The notes beneath the pieces are model-generated. The model was not told the origin of the DNA, searched no databases, and worked only from the letters and a program-made list of their open reading frames with translations. Source: Streptomyces ruber (GTDB lineage: Bacteria; Actinomycetota; Actinomycetes; Streptomycetales; Streptomycetaceae). Taken from it: a stretch of 51,190 bases of DNA. The first letter of the stretch is position 1, and each line of letters begins with the position of its first letter. Location: contig NZ_BMQK01000029.1 in the NCBI RefSeq assembly GCF_014648075.1, positions 1-51,190 on the forward strand, in the 5' to 3' direction. The position numbers and the translations under genes were made by a program. Positions 42,585-50,098 of this stretch are shown here, piece by piece.

Positions 42585-42624
42585 TCCGTGGCCGCCCCGG
42601 CCTGCGCAACACCGCTGGTGGCCG

Positions 42625-42819
42625 CGCCAGCGCCTCGCCCCACGAGACCAGACGCGACCGCCACGACGCGAGATCCACCCGACCGCTCACGAACGGCGTG
42701 TCAGCAACGATCTCCGCGGCGGGCCCTCCAGCCACACGCTGCAGAGGGCCGAGCGCCGTGATGCGAACACAGTTGCCCTCGTCATCACACGACAGAGCCA
42801 GATCCAACTGCTCAGCCAT
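42625..42819 (-). pseudogene. N-terminal fragment resembling DUF5959
   Basis: ATG 42819 begins MAEQLDLALSCDDEGNCVRI, followed by VSGRVDLASWRSRLVSWGEA. These 65 residues resemble the start of a streptomycete DUF5959-type protein. The frame then enters unrelated sequence at about 42625, close to where the ArsR fragment on the other strand also ends. Both genes seem to have lost their 3' ends at one junction. Confidence 0.45.
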
Positions 42820-42935
42820 CGCGGCCTGCGATCCGAACGGCTGCACCGCGCGAGCGTCGCCCCGGGGAACGACAATGCACGGTAAGGGTCCAGTGCGACG
42901 GCGGATGCCTGCGCGGGGTGCGAGCGGTGCGCCCA

Positions 42936-44507
42936 TCACCTTCCAATGGCGTGCTGCCCCTCCTCGCGTGGGCGGAGCAGCACGGCGGCCAGGAGGGCTG
43001 TGGCGGTCAGGCCGGCTGCCGCGATGACCGCGACGGCGGTGAAGCCGTGGTCGTAGGCCTGGCGGGCTGAGTGCAGCACGGCGTCCGCGGTCGGGGAGGG
43101 CAGGTGTGCCGTGACATCCTCAGCCGCGGTGAACGACTCCTCGGCGTGGGCTCGCTCCCCCGTCGACAGGCCGGACACCGGGGGCAGGCTGGTGCGGTAG
43201 ACGATGGTCAGGACGGTGCCGAGGACGGCGACGCCGAGGCCTGCGCCGAGCTCGAAGGATGTCTCCTGGATGGCGGCGGCTTCGCCGGAGCGGTCGGGCT
43301 CCGCGGCGCTCATGATTGCGTCGGCGCCCAGGGTCATGACGATGCCGGCGCCGTATCCCGCGGCGAGCAACGGCAGGAGGAGCATGTCGTAGCGGGCGGT
43401 GTCGCCGACGACGGCGATGGCCGCGTACGCGAGGGCGAAGAGGGAGAGCGCTGCGGTGAGCGCCTTGCGGTTGCCCCACCGGTTCGCCGCCCAGGGCGCG
43501 GTGACCGCGCCGACGGCGTTGGCCGCGGCCAGGGGCATCAGCGACAGTCCGGCGAGGAGCGGCGAGTAGGCGCCCACCTGTTGCAGCCATTGGGTGAGGA
43601 AGAACAGCAGGGCGACGTAGCTGCCGAAGCAGCCGATGACGCACAAGGTGGCGGTGGTGAAGCGGCGCTCGTTGAAGAGGGAGAAGTCGAGCAGCGGCTC
43701 CGCGAGGCGCCGCTGGCGGTGGACGAAGGCGTACAGCAGTGCGGCTCCGCCGAGGGCCGTGACGAGGATCGCGGTGTTCACGCCCGCGTGCTCGCCGGCC
43801 TGCTTCAGCGCGTAGACCACACCGGCCAGGCCGGTGACGGACAGTGCCACGCTGGCCAGGTCCCAGCGGCGGGGCACGGGATTCTTCGACTCCGGGATGA
43901 CGCGGGCGCCGACGGCCAGGATGACGACGATGACGGGGACGTTCACCAGGAAGACCGCGCCCCAGCCCCACTTCTCGGCAACCAGCCCGCCGAGCAGCGG
44001 TCCGATCGTCGCCCCTACGCTGTGGGCGGCGGTCCACACGCCGATGGCGAGAGCCCGCTCACGGTCGTCAGTGAACACGACCCTGATGATCGCCACCGTC
44101 GATGCCATGATCATCGCCGCGGCGACGCCAAGTGCCGCGCGCGCGGCGATGAGCTGCCCGGTCGATGTCGCGAAAGCGCACGCCGCCGAGGCGAGACCGA
44201 AGGCGGCGAAACCGCTCAGCACCATGCGGCGCCGGCCGATACGGTCCCCCAGTGTCCCGCAGGTGACGAGCAGCGCGGCGAGTGCCAGCGAGTACACGTC
44301 GACGATCCAGAGCAACTGCGCGGCGCTGGGCTGGAGATCCCGGCTCATGCTCGGTACGGCGACGTGCAGCACGGTGAGGTCGATACCGCACAGCAACAGA
44401 CTGCCTGACACCACGGCCAGGACCAGCCACCGCCGCCGTGGCGCTGCGGTCGGCTGCTCCCCCCTGCGCGGCGCACGCTCCGGCGCGGACGCATCCCTGT
44501 TCAACAT
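42936..44507 (-). CDS. MFS exporter, DHA2 family (QacA/SmvA-like, 14 helices)
   Basis: This 523-aa protein is a 14-helix drug:H+ antiporter. The first helix carries the motif D1 LCGIDLTVLHVAVPSMSRDLQPSAAQLLWIVDVYSL with the Asp typical of QacA/SmvA. Motif A is GTLGDRIGRRRMVLSGF and motif C is GATIGPLLGGLVAEKWGWGAVFLVNVP. The extracellular loop between helices 13 and 14 (residues about 430-480) is long, as in QacA. It is divergent from an HxlR regulator. The likely substrates are cationic biocides or secondary metabolites. Confidence 0.93.
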   Translation of the reverse strand: MLNRDASAPERAPRRGEQPTAAPRRRWLVLAVVSGSLLLCGIDLTVLHVAVPSMSRDLQPSAAQLLWIVDVYSLALAALLVTCGTLGDRIGRRRMVLSGFAAFGLASAACAFATSTGQLIAARAALGVAAAMIMASTVAIIRVVFTDDRERALAIGVWTAAHSVGATIGPLLGGLVAEKWGWGAVFLVNVPVIVVILAVGARVIPESKNPVPRRWDLASVALSVTGLAGVVYALKQAGEHAGVNTAILVTALGGAALLYAFVHRQRRLAEPLLDFSLFNERRFTTATLCVIGCFGSYVALLFFLTQWLQQVGAYSPLLAGLSLMPLAAANAVGAVTAPWAANRWGNRKALTAALSLFALAYAAIAVVGDTARYDMLLLPLLAAGYGAGIVMTLGADAIMSAAEPDRSGEAAAIQETSFELGAGLGVAVLGTVLTIVYRTSLPPVSGLSTGERAHAEESFTAAEDVTAHLPSPTADAVLHSARQAYDHGFTAVAVIAAAGLTATALLAAVLLRPREEGQHAIGR

Positions 44508-44516
44508 AGTCTCAGT

Positions 44517-44579
44517 TTCGGTATGTATCGGCAGGGGTCACAAGTACGGTCATTCGTGTCCCCTAGTGTCGTTCGGTAT
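44517..44579. promoter_or_regulatory. Divergent MFS/HxlR control region with repeated TTCGGTAT
   Basis: TTCGGTAT occurs at 44517-44524 and again at 44572-44579, each close to one of the two start codons. Paired direct repeats in the gap are candidate sites for the HxlR protein. Their A/T content is higher than the surroundings. Confidence 0.45.
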
Positions 44580-44596
44580 ACCAATGGAGGTCAGCT

Positions 44597-44965
44597 GTGC
44601 GTTCCAGCGTCGAGGAAGCGCCGGATTACTGCGCGATCGAGTTCGCCATGGAGGTTCTGGGAGGCCGGTGGAAACTGGCCATCCTGAAACAGCTGGTACC
44701 GGGGAAGCGTCGCTTCGGCGAACTCCGGCGCGCGATGCCGGCCATCACCCAGCGCATGCTGACCCGACAGCTGAGGGAGCTGGAGGCCGACGGCCTGGTG
44801 ACGCGGACCGTCTACCGGGAGGTTCCGCCGCGGGTCGAGTACGCGCTGACCGACGTCGGACACAGCCTGGACTCCATCACGGAACAGCTGGACAAGTGGG
44901 GCCGGTGGTACCAGGAGACGGTGCGTCGTCAGGAGCCGCCGTCCGGCCCTCGCCCGGCCGCGTGA
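44597..44965 (+). CDS. HxlR-family transcriptional regulator
   Basis: This 122-aa winged-helix protein starts at GTG 44597 with GGAGGT 9 bases upstream. It has the family's early cysteine (APDYCAIEFAMEVLGGRWKLAILKQL). The helix-turn-helix and wing read RRFGELRRAMPAITQRMLTRQLRELEADGLVTRTVYREVPPRVEYALTDVG. HxlR proteins often sense electrophiles or redox change through that cysteine. It is divergent from the QacA-like exporter over 89 bp and probably regulates it. Confidence 0.93.
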   Translation: MRSSVEEAPDYCAIEFAMEVLGGRWKLAILKQLVPGKRRFGELRRAMPAITQRMLTRQLRELEADGLVTRTVYREVPPRVEYALTDVGHSLDSITEQLDKWGRWYQETVRRQEPPSGPRPAA

Positions 44966-44985
44966 GCAGGGCGAGGGCCGCCACG

Positions 44986-45591
44986 TCACAGCACCGTGCA
45001 GACCTCTTCGTAGGTGAGGCGCGGGCCGCGTGACCGTGAACCGGCTACCGCGGGTCTACCCAGGTTCACCACGAGCAGCGTGGACCAGGTGCCGTCCGGG
45101 AAGAACTCACGGTTGACGCCGTCCTCGTCGTAACCGCTCATGGGCCCGGCGGCGAGTCCTGCCGCCCGTATCCCGATGATGAAGTACGCGGCTTGCAGGG
45201 CGCCGTTCAGCCGTGCCGAACGTTCCCGTAGGGCCCGCTTCTCCGAGAACAGGTCCACCGCAGCGGGGAATCGAGGGAACTGGTCCGGCAGTCTTCGGTG
45301 GAATTCGTTGTCCACTGCCAGCAGTGCGGTCAATGGCGCCCTGACGGTTTTTTCCCTGTTACTCCTCGACAGATGCGCGGCCAGGCGCTGCCGGCTCTCC
45401 GGGGAACGGAGCAGGCAGATCCTGAGCGGCTGTTGGTTGAAAGCGGTCGGGCCATGTCTGACGAGGTCGTAGACGGCTCGGACCGTGCCGTCGGGGACTG
45501 GTTCGTCGGTGAACCGGTCTGCCGTGTAGGCCTGCCGGAACAGCAGGTCCTGGGCGGTCGCGTCCAGGTCCAGTCGATGTGTCGCGTGCAT
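44986..45591 (-). CDS. Nitroreductase-family flavoenzyme (RutE/HadB-like)
   Basis: This 201-aa FMN-dependent oxidoreductase is related to the malonic-semialdehyde reductase RutE: an N-terminal LFRQAYTADRFTDEPVPDGTVRAVYDLVRHGPTAFNQQPLRI, a middle LNGALQAAYFIIGIRAAGLAAGPMSGYD, and the end LVVNLGRPA. RutE reduces the toxic malonic semialdehyde released in uracil breakdown. It is the last gene of the minus-strand catabolic unit, 14 bp after the monooxygenase gene. By analogy it may reduce the aldehyde or enone product of ring opening; this role is inferred. Confidence 0.87.
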   Translation of the reverse strand: MHATHRLDLDATAQDLLFRQAYTADRFTDEPVPDGTVRAVYDLVRHGPTAFNQQPLRICLLRSPESRQRLAAHLSRSNREKTVRAPLTALLAVDNEFHRRLPDQFPRFPAAVDLFSEKRALRERSARLNGALQAAYFIIGIRAAGLAAGPMSGYDEDGVNREFFPDGTWSTLLVVNLGRPAVAGSRSRGPRLTYEEVCTVL

Positions 45592-45605
45592 TTCGCCGTA
45601 CCGGG

Positions 45606-46919
45606 TCAGAACTCAGCGAGGTTCTGCCGCAGCGTGTGCCCGGGCGAATAGCTCGTACGGGTCAGACCGCGCCGTTGCAGGGCGGGCACCAGGCCGTCGG
45701 TGACCTCGGCGACCCAGCGGCGGTTCAGCCGGAGTACCGGGGTTGTCAGCATGAAGCCGTCCCCGCCGACCTCCTCCATCACCTCACCCATCCGCTCGGC
45801 CACCTGATCCGGCGTGCCGACCAGTTCCACCGAGGAGACCAGCCCCCCGGCTGCATCCATCACCAGCTCCCGCAGGGTCTTGCCGCTGCCCCACTGCTGG
45901 AGCTGGTCCAGCGATCCCTGCTCACCATTGGTCTCCAACCGGTAGGGCAGCGGCTTGTCCAGATCGAACTGGGAGAAGTCGATCTCTGTCAGTGCGGATG
46001 TCTCGGCGAGGATGTCGTGGATGAACTGCGGTGAGCTGATCATCCGCTCGTACTTGTCCCGCGCGTCCTGCTCGGTCTCGCCGAGCGTGGGCGTCACGCA
46101 GAAGAGCACCTTGACGTCGTCGGGGTCCCGGCCGGCTGCCGCGGCGTGTGCCCGCACGTCGTCACGGAACTGCTTCATCCCGGTCACACCGTTGGCGATG
46201 GCGATGACCGAGTCCGCGTTGCGGGCGGCGAAGGCACGGCCCCGGGGCGAGGCCCCGGCCTGGACGAAGGCGGGGCGGTGCTGCGGGGAGGGCACGGTGT
46301 TCAGCGGTCCGCGCACGCTGAAGTACTCGCCCTTGAAGTGAATCGGGCGGACCTTGGTGTGGTCGGCGTAGATTCCCTTCTCCCGGTCGAGAACGACGGC
46401 GTCCTTGTCCCAGGAGGCGAAGAGCTCACGGACCACGTCGACGTACTCGTCCGCCATGGCGTACCGAACGTCCCGGGACGGCAGCTTCTCCAGGCCGAAG
46501 TTCTGCGCGGCCAGGTCCTCGGCGCTGGTGACGATGTTCCAGCCGAAGCGGCCGCCGAGCATGCTGTCCATCGTCGAGGCCAGTCGCGCGGTCATGAACG
46601 GCGGGTACGCCAGCGTCGACAGCGTGGCGACGATGCCCAGATGGGAGGTGGCCAGTCCCATGGCGACGGCCAGCGGGACCGGGTCGTGTTTGGGAACGAC
46701 CATGCCCTGCCGGAGTGCTCGTTCCGAAGAGCCGCCGTAGCTCTCCGGGACCATGAGCTTGTCTTCGATGATCACGTAGTCGAAGCAGGCCCGTTCGAGC
46801 GCCTGTGCGACCTCCGTGTGGAACCGGCCGTCCCAGGGGGAGCCCCCCGTGCCGAATGGTCCCTGCCAGTCGTCCGGGGTGAAGTTGAAGATACAGGCGA
46901 GGTGGAATTTCCGCGTCAC
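45606..46919 (-). CDS. FMN-dependent monooxygenase, NtaA/SnaA/DszA type
   Basis: The start is GTG 46919, which overlaps the creatininase stop (GTGA), giving 437 aa. It is a bacterial-luciferase-like TIM barrel of the nitrilotriacetate-monooxygenase group: FDYVIIEDKLMVPESYGG, GIVATLSTLAYPPFMTARLASTMDSMLGGRFGWNIVTSAE, and KVRPIHFKGEYFSVRGPLNTVPSPQHRPAFVQAGASPRGR. These enzymes use reduced FMN from a separate reductase and O2 to cleave C-N or C-S bonds; the flavin reductase encoded at 49431 is the obvious partner. In the Rut pathway a related flavin monooxygenase opens the uracil ring. Confidence 0.9.
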   Translation of the reverse strand: MTRKFHLACIFNFTPDDWQGPFGTGGSPWDGRFHTEVAQALERACFDYVIIEDKLMVPESYGGSSERALRQGMVVPKHDPVPLAVAMGLATSHLGIVATLSTLAYPPFMTARLASTMDSMLGGRFGWNIVTSAEDLAAQNFGLEKLPSRDVRYAMADEYVDVVRELFASWDKDAVVLDREKGIYADHTKVRPIHFKGEYFSVRGPLNTVPSPQHRPAFVQAGASPRGRAFAARNADSVIAIANGVTGMKQFRDDVRAHAAAAGRDPDDVKVLFCVTPTLGETEQDARDKYERMISSPQFIHDILAETSALTEIDFSQFDLDKPLPYRLETNGEQGSLDQLQQWGSGKTLRELVMDAAGGLVSSVELVGTPDQVAERMGEVMEEVGGDGFMLTTPVLRLNRRWVAEVTDGLVPALQRRGLTRTSYSPGHTLRQNLAEF

Positions 46920-47764
46920 AGCTGCTTTCCTCCGGAGCGAATGGTTTCTTGCTGCCGCGGGCCCGGGTGGCGGCGGTCGGGCCGGGTCTGGGCGAAGAGC
47001 AGGCCCTTCCCGTCCCGCACCAGGGCCGTCGCCTCGTCGACCACATGACGCAACAGCTTCTCCCCGAGATCGGGACTCGCGCCCGATGTGGAGGACAGGA
47101 CGCCGCGGTGGGTGGTCTGCTCGACGTCGATCGGATGCAGATAGATGCCCGCCCGGGGCGGCGCGTCGTGATCGGGGCGCTCGTCGGTGACGAGGTCGGG
47201 ACGCAGGTGGAGCATGAGGCTGGTCTCGGTGACTCCGGCGTGTTCGGCGTGCCAGCCGGGGAACTCGGTGATCTCCGCGTCGGTCCAGGTGTCCCGTACC
47301 AGGCTCCACCAGCTGAACGCGAAGACCTCCGTGCCGTCCAGCAGCCCTTGTTCGCGTACCTGGTCCAGCGCCTCGAAGAGGAACGGCTCGTTCTCGTAGT
47401 GCCCGTTGACCACGATGAGGCGGGCCATGGGGAGTGCCGCCATCGCACGGAGCGTCTCGCGGAGGAACCGAATCAGGGTGTCCCCAGCGACATACACCGT
47501 GCCGGGGAAGAACAGTCCGCCGCCGCTCTGCGGCAGGGACCGGGCACCGACCGCCTGCGCCGGCAGGATGAACGCGTCGAGTTCCCGCGCGATCTCGGCA
47601 GCGATGCTCTCGGCCAGGATGAGATCCACGGACAGCGGCAGATGCGGGCCGTGCTGCTCGATCGCCCCGATGGGCCATACGACCGTACGCCCGCGCACGG
47701 CGTCGGCGACCTGGGCACTGGTCAGGTCCGTGAGCCGCCGCACAGCGGAGTGTTGATGCGTCAT
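46916..47764 (-). CDS. Creatininase-family amidohydrolase
   Basis: This 282-aa protein carries the creatininase metal site: Glu36, His38 and Asp47 in GAIEQHGPHLPLSVD, and the NGHYENEP loop with a further His and Glu. The family hydrolyses cyclic amides (creatinine), formamides (FAPy, in riboflavin and F420 precursors) and peptides (MftE). The ATG at 47764 overlaps the stop of the dihydroorotate-dehydrogenase-like gene (ATGA), and its own stop overlaps the monooxygenase start. Translational coupling on both sides implies equimolar enzymes of one pathway. It may hydrolyse a ring amide or ureide after oxidation. Confidence 0.9.
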   Translation of the reverse strand: MTHQHSAVRRLTDLTSAQVADAVRGRTVVWPIGAIEQHGPHLPLSVDLILAESIAAEIARELDAFILPAQAVGARSLPQSGGGLFFPGTVYVAGDTLIRFLRETLRAMAALPMARLIVVNGHYENEPFLFEALDQVREQGLLDGTEVFAFSWWSLVRDTWTDAEITEFPGWHAEHAGVTETSLMLHLRPDLVTDERPDHDAPPRAGIYLHPIDVEQTTHRGVLSSTSGASPDLGEKLLRHVVDEATALVRDGKGLLFAQTRPDRRHPGPRQQETIRSGGKQL

Positions 47765-48654
47765 AGCGTCGCCCCTTGCGGTCTTCCGGTGGTGAGCGGG
47801 GCGGTGCCCTGCGGCCCGACGAGGTCGCGGGTCTCGGCCAGGATGCGCTCGAGGGTCTGGTACATGTCGGTGTGCAGCGCCGTGTACACCTGCGCCACGT
47901 TCGCTCCCACGCTGAGGTAGTCGGCCACGTCACGGCCGCTGCTCACCCCGCCGCAGCCCATGACGGGCAGGTCGATGCCCCTCCTTCGCAGCTGCCAGAC
48001 AGCTGCCAGGACCAGCGGTTTGAGGCCGGGGCCCGAGTAGCCGAAGACACCGCCCAGTTCCAGCTGCCCGGTCGTGGGGGACACGGCCGCACCGGCGATG
48101 GTGTCGCTGAGGGTGACGGCATCGGCTCCGCCGGCAATGGCGGCACGCACCCGTTCCTGCAGCCCTTCGCCGATGGCCAGCTTGACGGAGATGGGCAGCG
48201 TCGTCCGGCTGCGGGTCTCGGAGGTGTAGGCGTAGACCCGGTCGGGGTTGTCGTCCTCCAGGCCGTCTTCCTCGTTGAGGCACGAGATGCCGAGTTCCAG
48301 GGCCGGGCAGCCGGTCGTCTCGACGTCCTTGGCCAGAGCGGCGAGTTCGGCCGGCGTGTCGGCGTGGAGGGAGGCGATGACGGGCAGGCGGTCCTCGGCG
48401 AAGGACCGCAGCACGTGCAGCCAGTGGTTGACCGACCGTTTCGAGTAGGTGGTGCTGTTCAGCATGCCGACGGGCAGGCGCAGAATGCGTTCGTCGAGGC
48501 CCTGGGGTGGACTGGGGTGGATGGTCTTGGTGACGACGGCTCCGGCCCCCTTCTCCAGGAGTCGGCGGATGTTGCGTTCCTGATCCGTCAGCAACCCGGA
48601 TCCGACGATCACGGGATTGGCCAGTTGCAGGCCGAGGATTGACACGTCGCGCAC
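47761..48654 (-). CDS. Dihydroorotate-dehydrogenase-like flavoprotein
   Basis: This 297-aa FMN TIM barrel is of the class 1 DHOD/dihydropyrimidine dehydrogenase (PreA) superfamily: LANPVIVGSGLLTD, GAGAVVTKTI, GMLNSTTYS, LPVIASLH, a catalytic-loop-like ELGISCLNEED with Cys125, LPISVKLAIG, GADAVTLSDTI and DLPVMGCGGVSSGRDV. The canonical NxSCPN is altered to GISCLN. No ferredoxin-like domain follows, unlike full PreA. It is unlikely to be the housekeeping PyrD given its catabolic-type neighbours. It may oxidise or reduce a pyrimidine-like ring C=C bond. Confidence 0.85.
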   Translation of the reverse strand: MRDVSILGLQLANPVIVGSGLLTDQERNIRRLLEKGAGAVVTKTIHPSPPQGLDERILRLPVGMLNSTTYSKRSVNHWLHVLRSFAEDRLPVIASLHADTPAELAALAKDVETTGCPALELGISCLNEEDGLEDDNPDRVYAYTSETRSRTTLPISVKLAIGEGLQERVRAAIAGGADAVTLSDTIAGAAVSPTTGQLELGGVFGYSGPGLKPLVLAAVWQLRRRGIDLPVMGCGGVSSGRDVADYLSVGANVAQVYTALHTDMYQTLERILAETRDLVGPQGTAPLTTGRPQGATL

Positions 48655-48707
48655 TCGTAACTCCGTCCGGCGGGTGAGCGGATGTTCTGCGTGGGCGGGA
48701 CGGTCGT

Positions 48708-49274
48708 CTAGGCGACCAGGCTGGCATTGACCGCCTCACGCTGCCGTTCGGTAGCGCTGAGCACGGCGTCGATGAGCAGACTCGGCTTCTCGGTGAACTC
48801 GTCGAAGTCGATGGTGCGGACCGAACCCACGCGGTACAGCCCCTTGAGGAGGTGGCTCGCTGATTCGACGAAGGGCTGCTTGGTGATGATGACGATGGGA
48901 CGGCCGAGGGCTGTGGCCCAGCCGAGTTCGACATGGGTCCCATCGGTCCGCCGCAGGGTCTGGTCCTCCAGCAGCGGCAGGACGGGCACGAAGACATCGC
49001 ACTTCCGCATCCAGCGGAAGTCACGCACGGAGACCTGCTCCGGGGTGAAGGCGGCGGTCTCGGCTCCGAACTTCTCGACGACGTGGGCCGAGAAGACGTT
49101 GGCGCCGTTCTCCGTGACCGTCTGGATCGCCGTGGTGATCGCGTCCTGCAAGTGGCCGACGAAGCCGTCCTGCAGGATGGCGTGCTGGATCGGACCGCCC
49201 ACGAAGACGTCGAGTCCCGTGAGAAGTCCGGTCTTGTGCGCGGCCGTCACGTCCGTGGCCTGGGTGCTGTCCAT
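48708..49274 (-). CDS. Nucleoside 2-deoxyribosyltransferase-superfamily protein
   Basis: The start is ATG 49274, giving 188 aa. The Rossmann-like fold of nucleoside 2-deoxyribosyltransferases and nucleotide N-glycosidases (MilB, BlsM, DNPH1) is suggested by GLDVFVGGPIQHAI at the N-terminus, MRKCDVFVPVLPLLED in the middle and THVELGWATALGRPIVIIT. In this superfamily the glutamate of the GxxxELG(W/Y)A segment is the nucleophile that attacks the N-glycosidic bond, and it is present here. A role in freeing or moving a base from a (deoxy)nucleoside or nucleotide is likely. It lies 53 bp upstream of the DHOD-like gene. Confidence 0.78.
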   Translation of the reverse strand: MDSTQATDVTAAHKTGLLTGLDVFVGGPIQHAILQDGFVGHLQDAITTAIQTVTENGANVFSAHVVEKFGAETAAFTPEQVSVRDFRWMRKCDVFVPVLPLLEDQTLRRTDGTHVELGWATALGRPIVIITKQPFVESASHLLKGLYRVGSVRTIDFDEFTEKPSLLIDAVLSATERQREAVNASLVA

Positions 49275-49430
49275 GAGTGTTCGCTCCTTGGCAGAAGGTG
49301 GGTAATCGAAAGGCTGGGCGCGCGTGGAGTTACGCATGTCCGCGCGCACCCGTGAGCGCCGGCGGTCGATCGCGAAGAGAGGTGTGCTCCCTGCCGCCCG
49401 GCCGACGGCGTCGGTCGTGCCGTGTATCGA

Positions 49431-50009
49431 TCAGGGAATGTCGGCGATCCGCGTGTACCGGCCGCGGTGGTACAGCAGAGGCTCCCGTGGCTCGGCCGGC
49501 GCCTCGAGCCGAAGCACGTCACCGATCACCACGAGGTGGTCACCGCCGTCGTGCTCGGCGTGCACGCCGCAGTCGATCCACGCGGTGGCGTCGGCGAGCC
49601 GCGGGGCGCCGTCCGGCGACGGAATCCAGGCGACATCGCGGAACTTGTCACCGCCGGACCGCGCGAACCGCTCGCTGAGCGCTTGCTGCTGTTGTGCCAG
49701 CACGTTGACGCAGAAGGACCCGCTGTCCCTGATGGTGGGCCAGCTCGCTGAGGTGCGGCTGACGCACAGGATGATGCGCGGCGGGTCGAGGGAGAGCGAA
49801 GAGAACGCCTGGCAGGTGAACCCGACGGGCCCCGTGGGCCCCATGGTGGTGACTACCGTGACGCCGGTACAGAACTGCCCCATGACGGAGCGGAACATAT
49901 CGGGCGTGACATGATCCTGCACTGCTGCGGAGACACCGTCGCCTAACAAAAGCTCTGTCCTCTCGGGCCGTACAGCCAGGTCGGATGCAACAAGCTCACC
50001 ATGCATCAC
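49431..50009 (-). CDS. Flavin reductase (partner of the two-component monooxygenase)
   Basis: This 192-aa protein has the split-barrel flavin reductase domain: MFRSVMGQFCTGVTVVTTMGPTGPVGFTCQAFSSLSLDPPRIILCVSRTSASWPTI, then FCVNVLAQQQQALSERFA and VIGDVLRLE. It would supply reduced FMN to the NtaA-type monooxygenase, as RutF does for RutA. The N-terminal 35 residues precede the domain, and the true start may be ATG 50009, ATG 50006 or further in. It is the first gene of the minus-strand set, divergent from the Lrp-type regulator and 156 bp from the next gene. Confidence 0.88.
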   Translation of the reverse strand: MMHGELVASDLAVRPERTELLLGDGVSAAVQDHVTPDMFRSVMGQFCTGVTVVTTMGPTGPVGFTCQAFSSLSLDPPRIILCVSRTSASWPTIRDSGSFCVNVLAQQQQALSERFARSGGDKFRDVAWIPSPDGAPRLADATAWIDCGVHAEHDGGDHLVVIGDVLRLEAPAEPREPLLYHRGRYTRIADIP

Positions 50010-50098
50010 TGTTGGTGACGGCTGATCAGTGTGCCTCAGGGGATTGATTCCGACAACAGTCCTGGCACGGGGGATAAAGATCCTGCCATCATGCGCTC

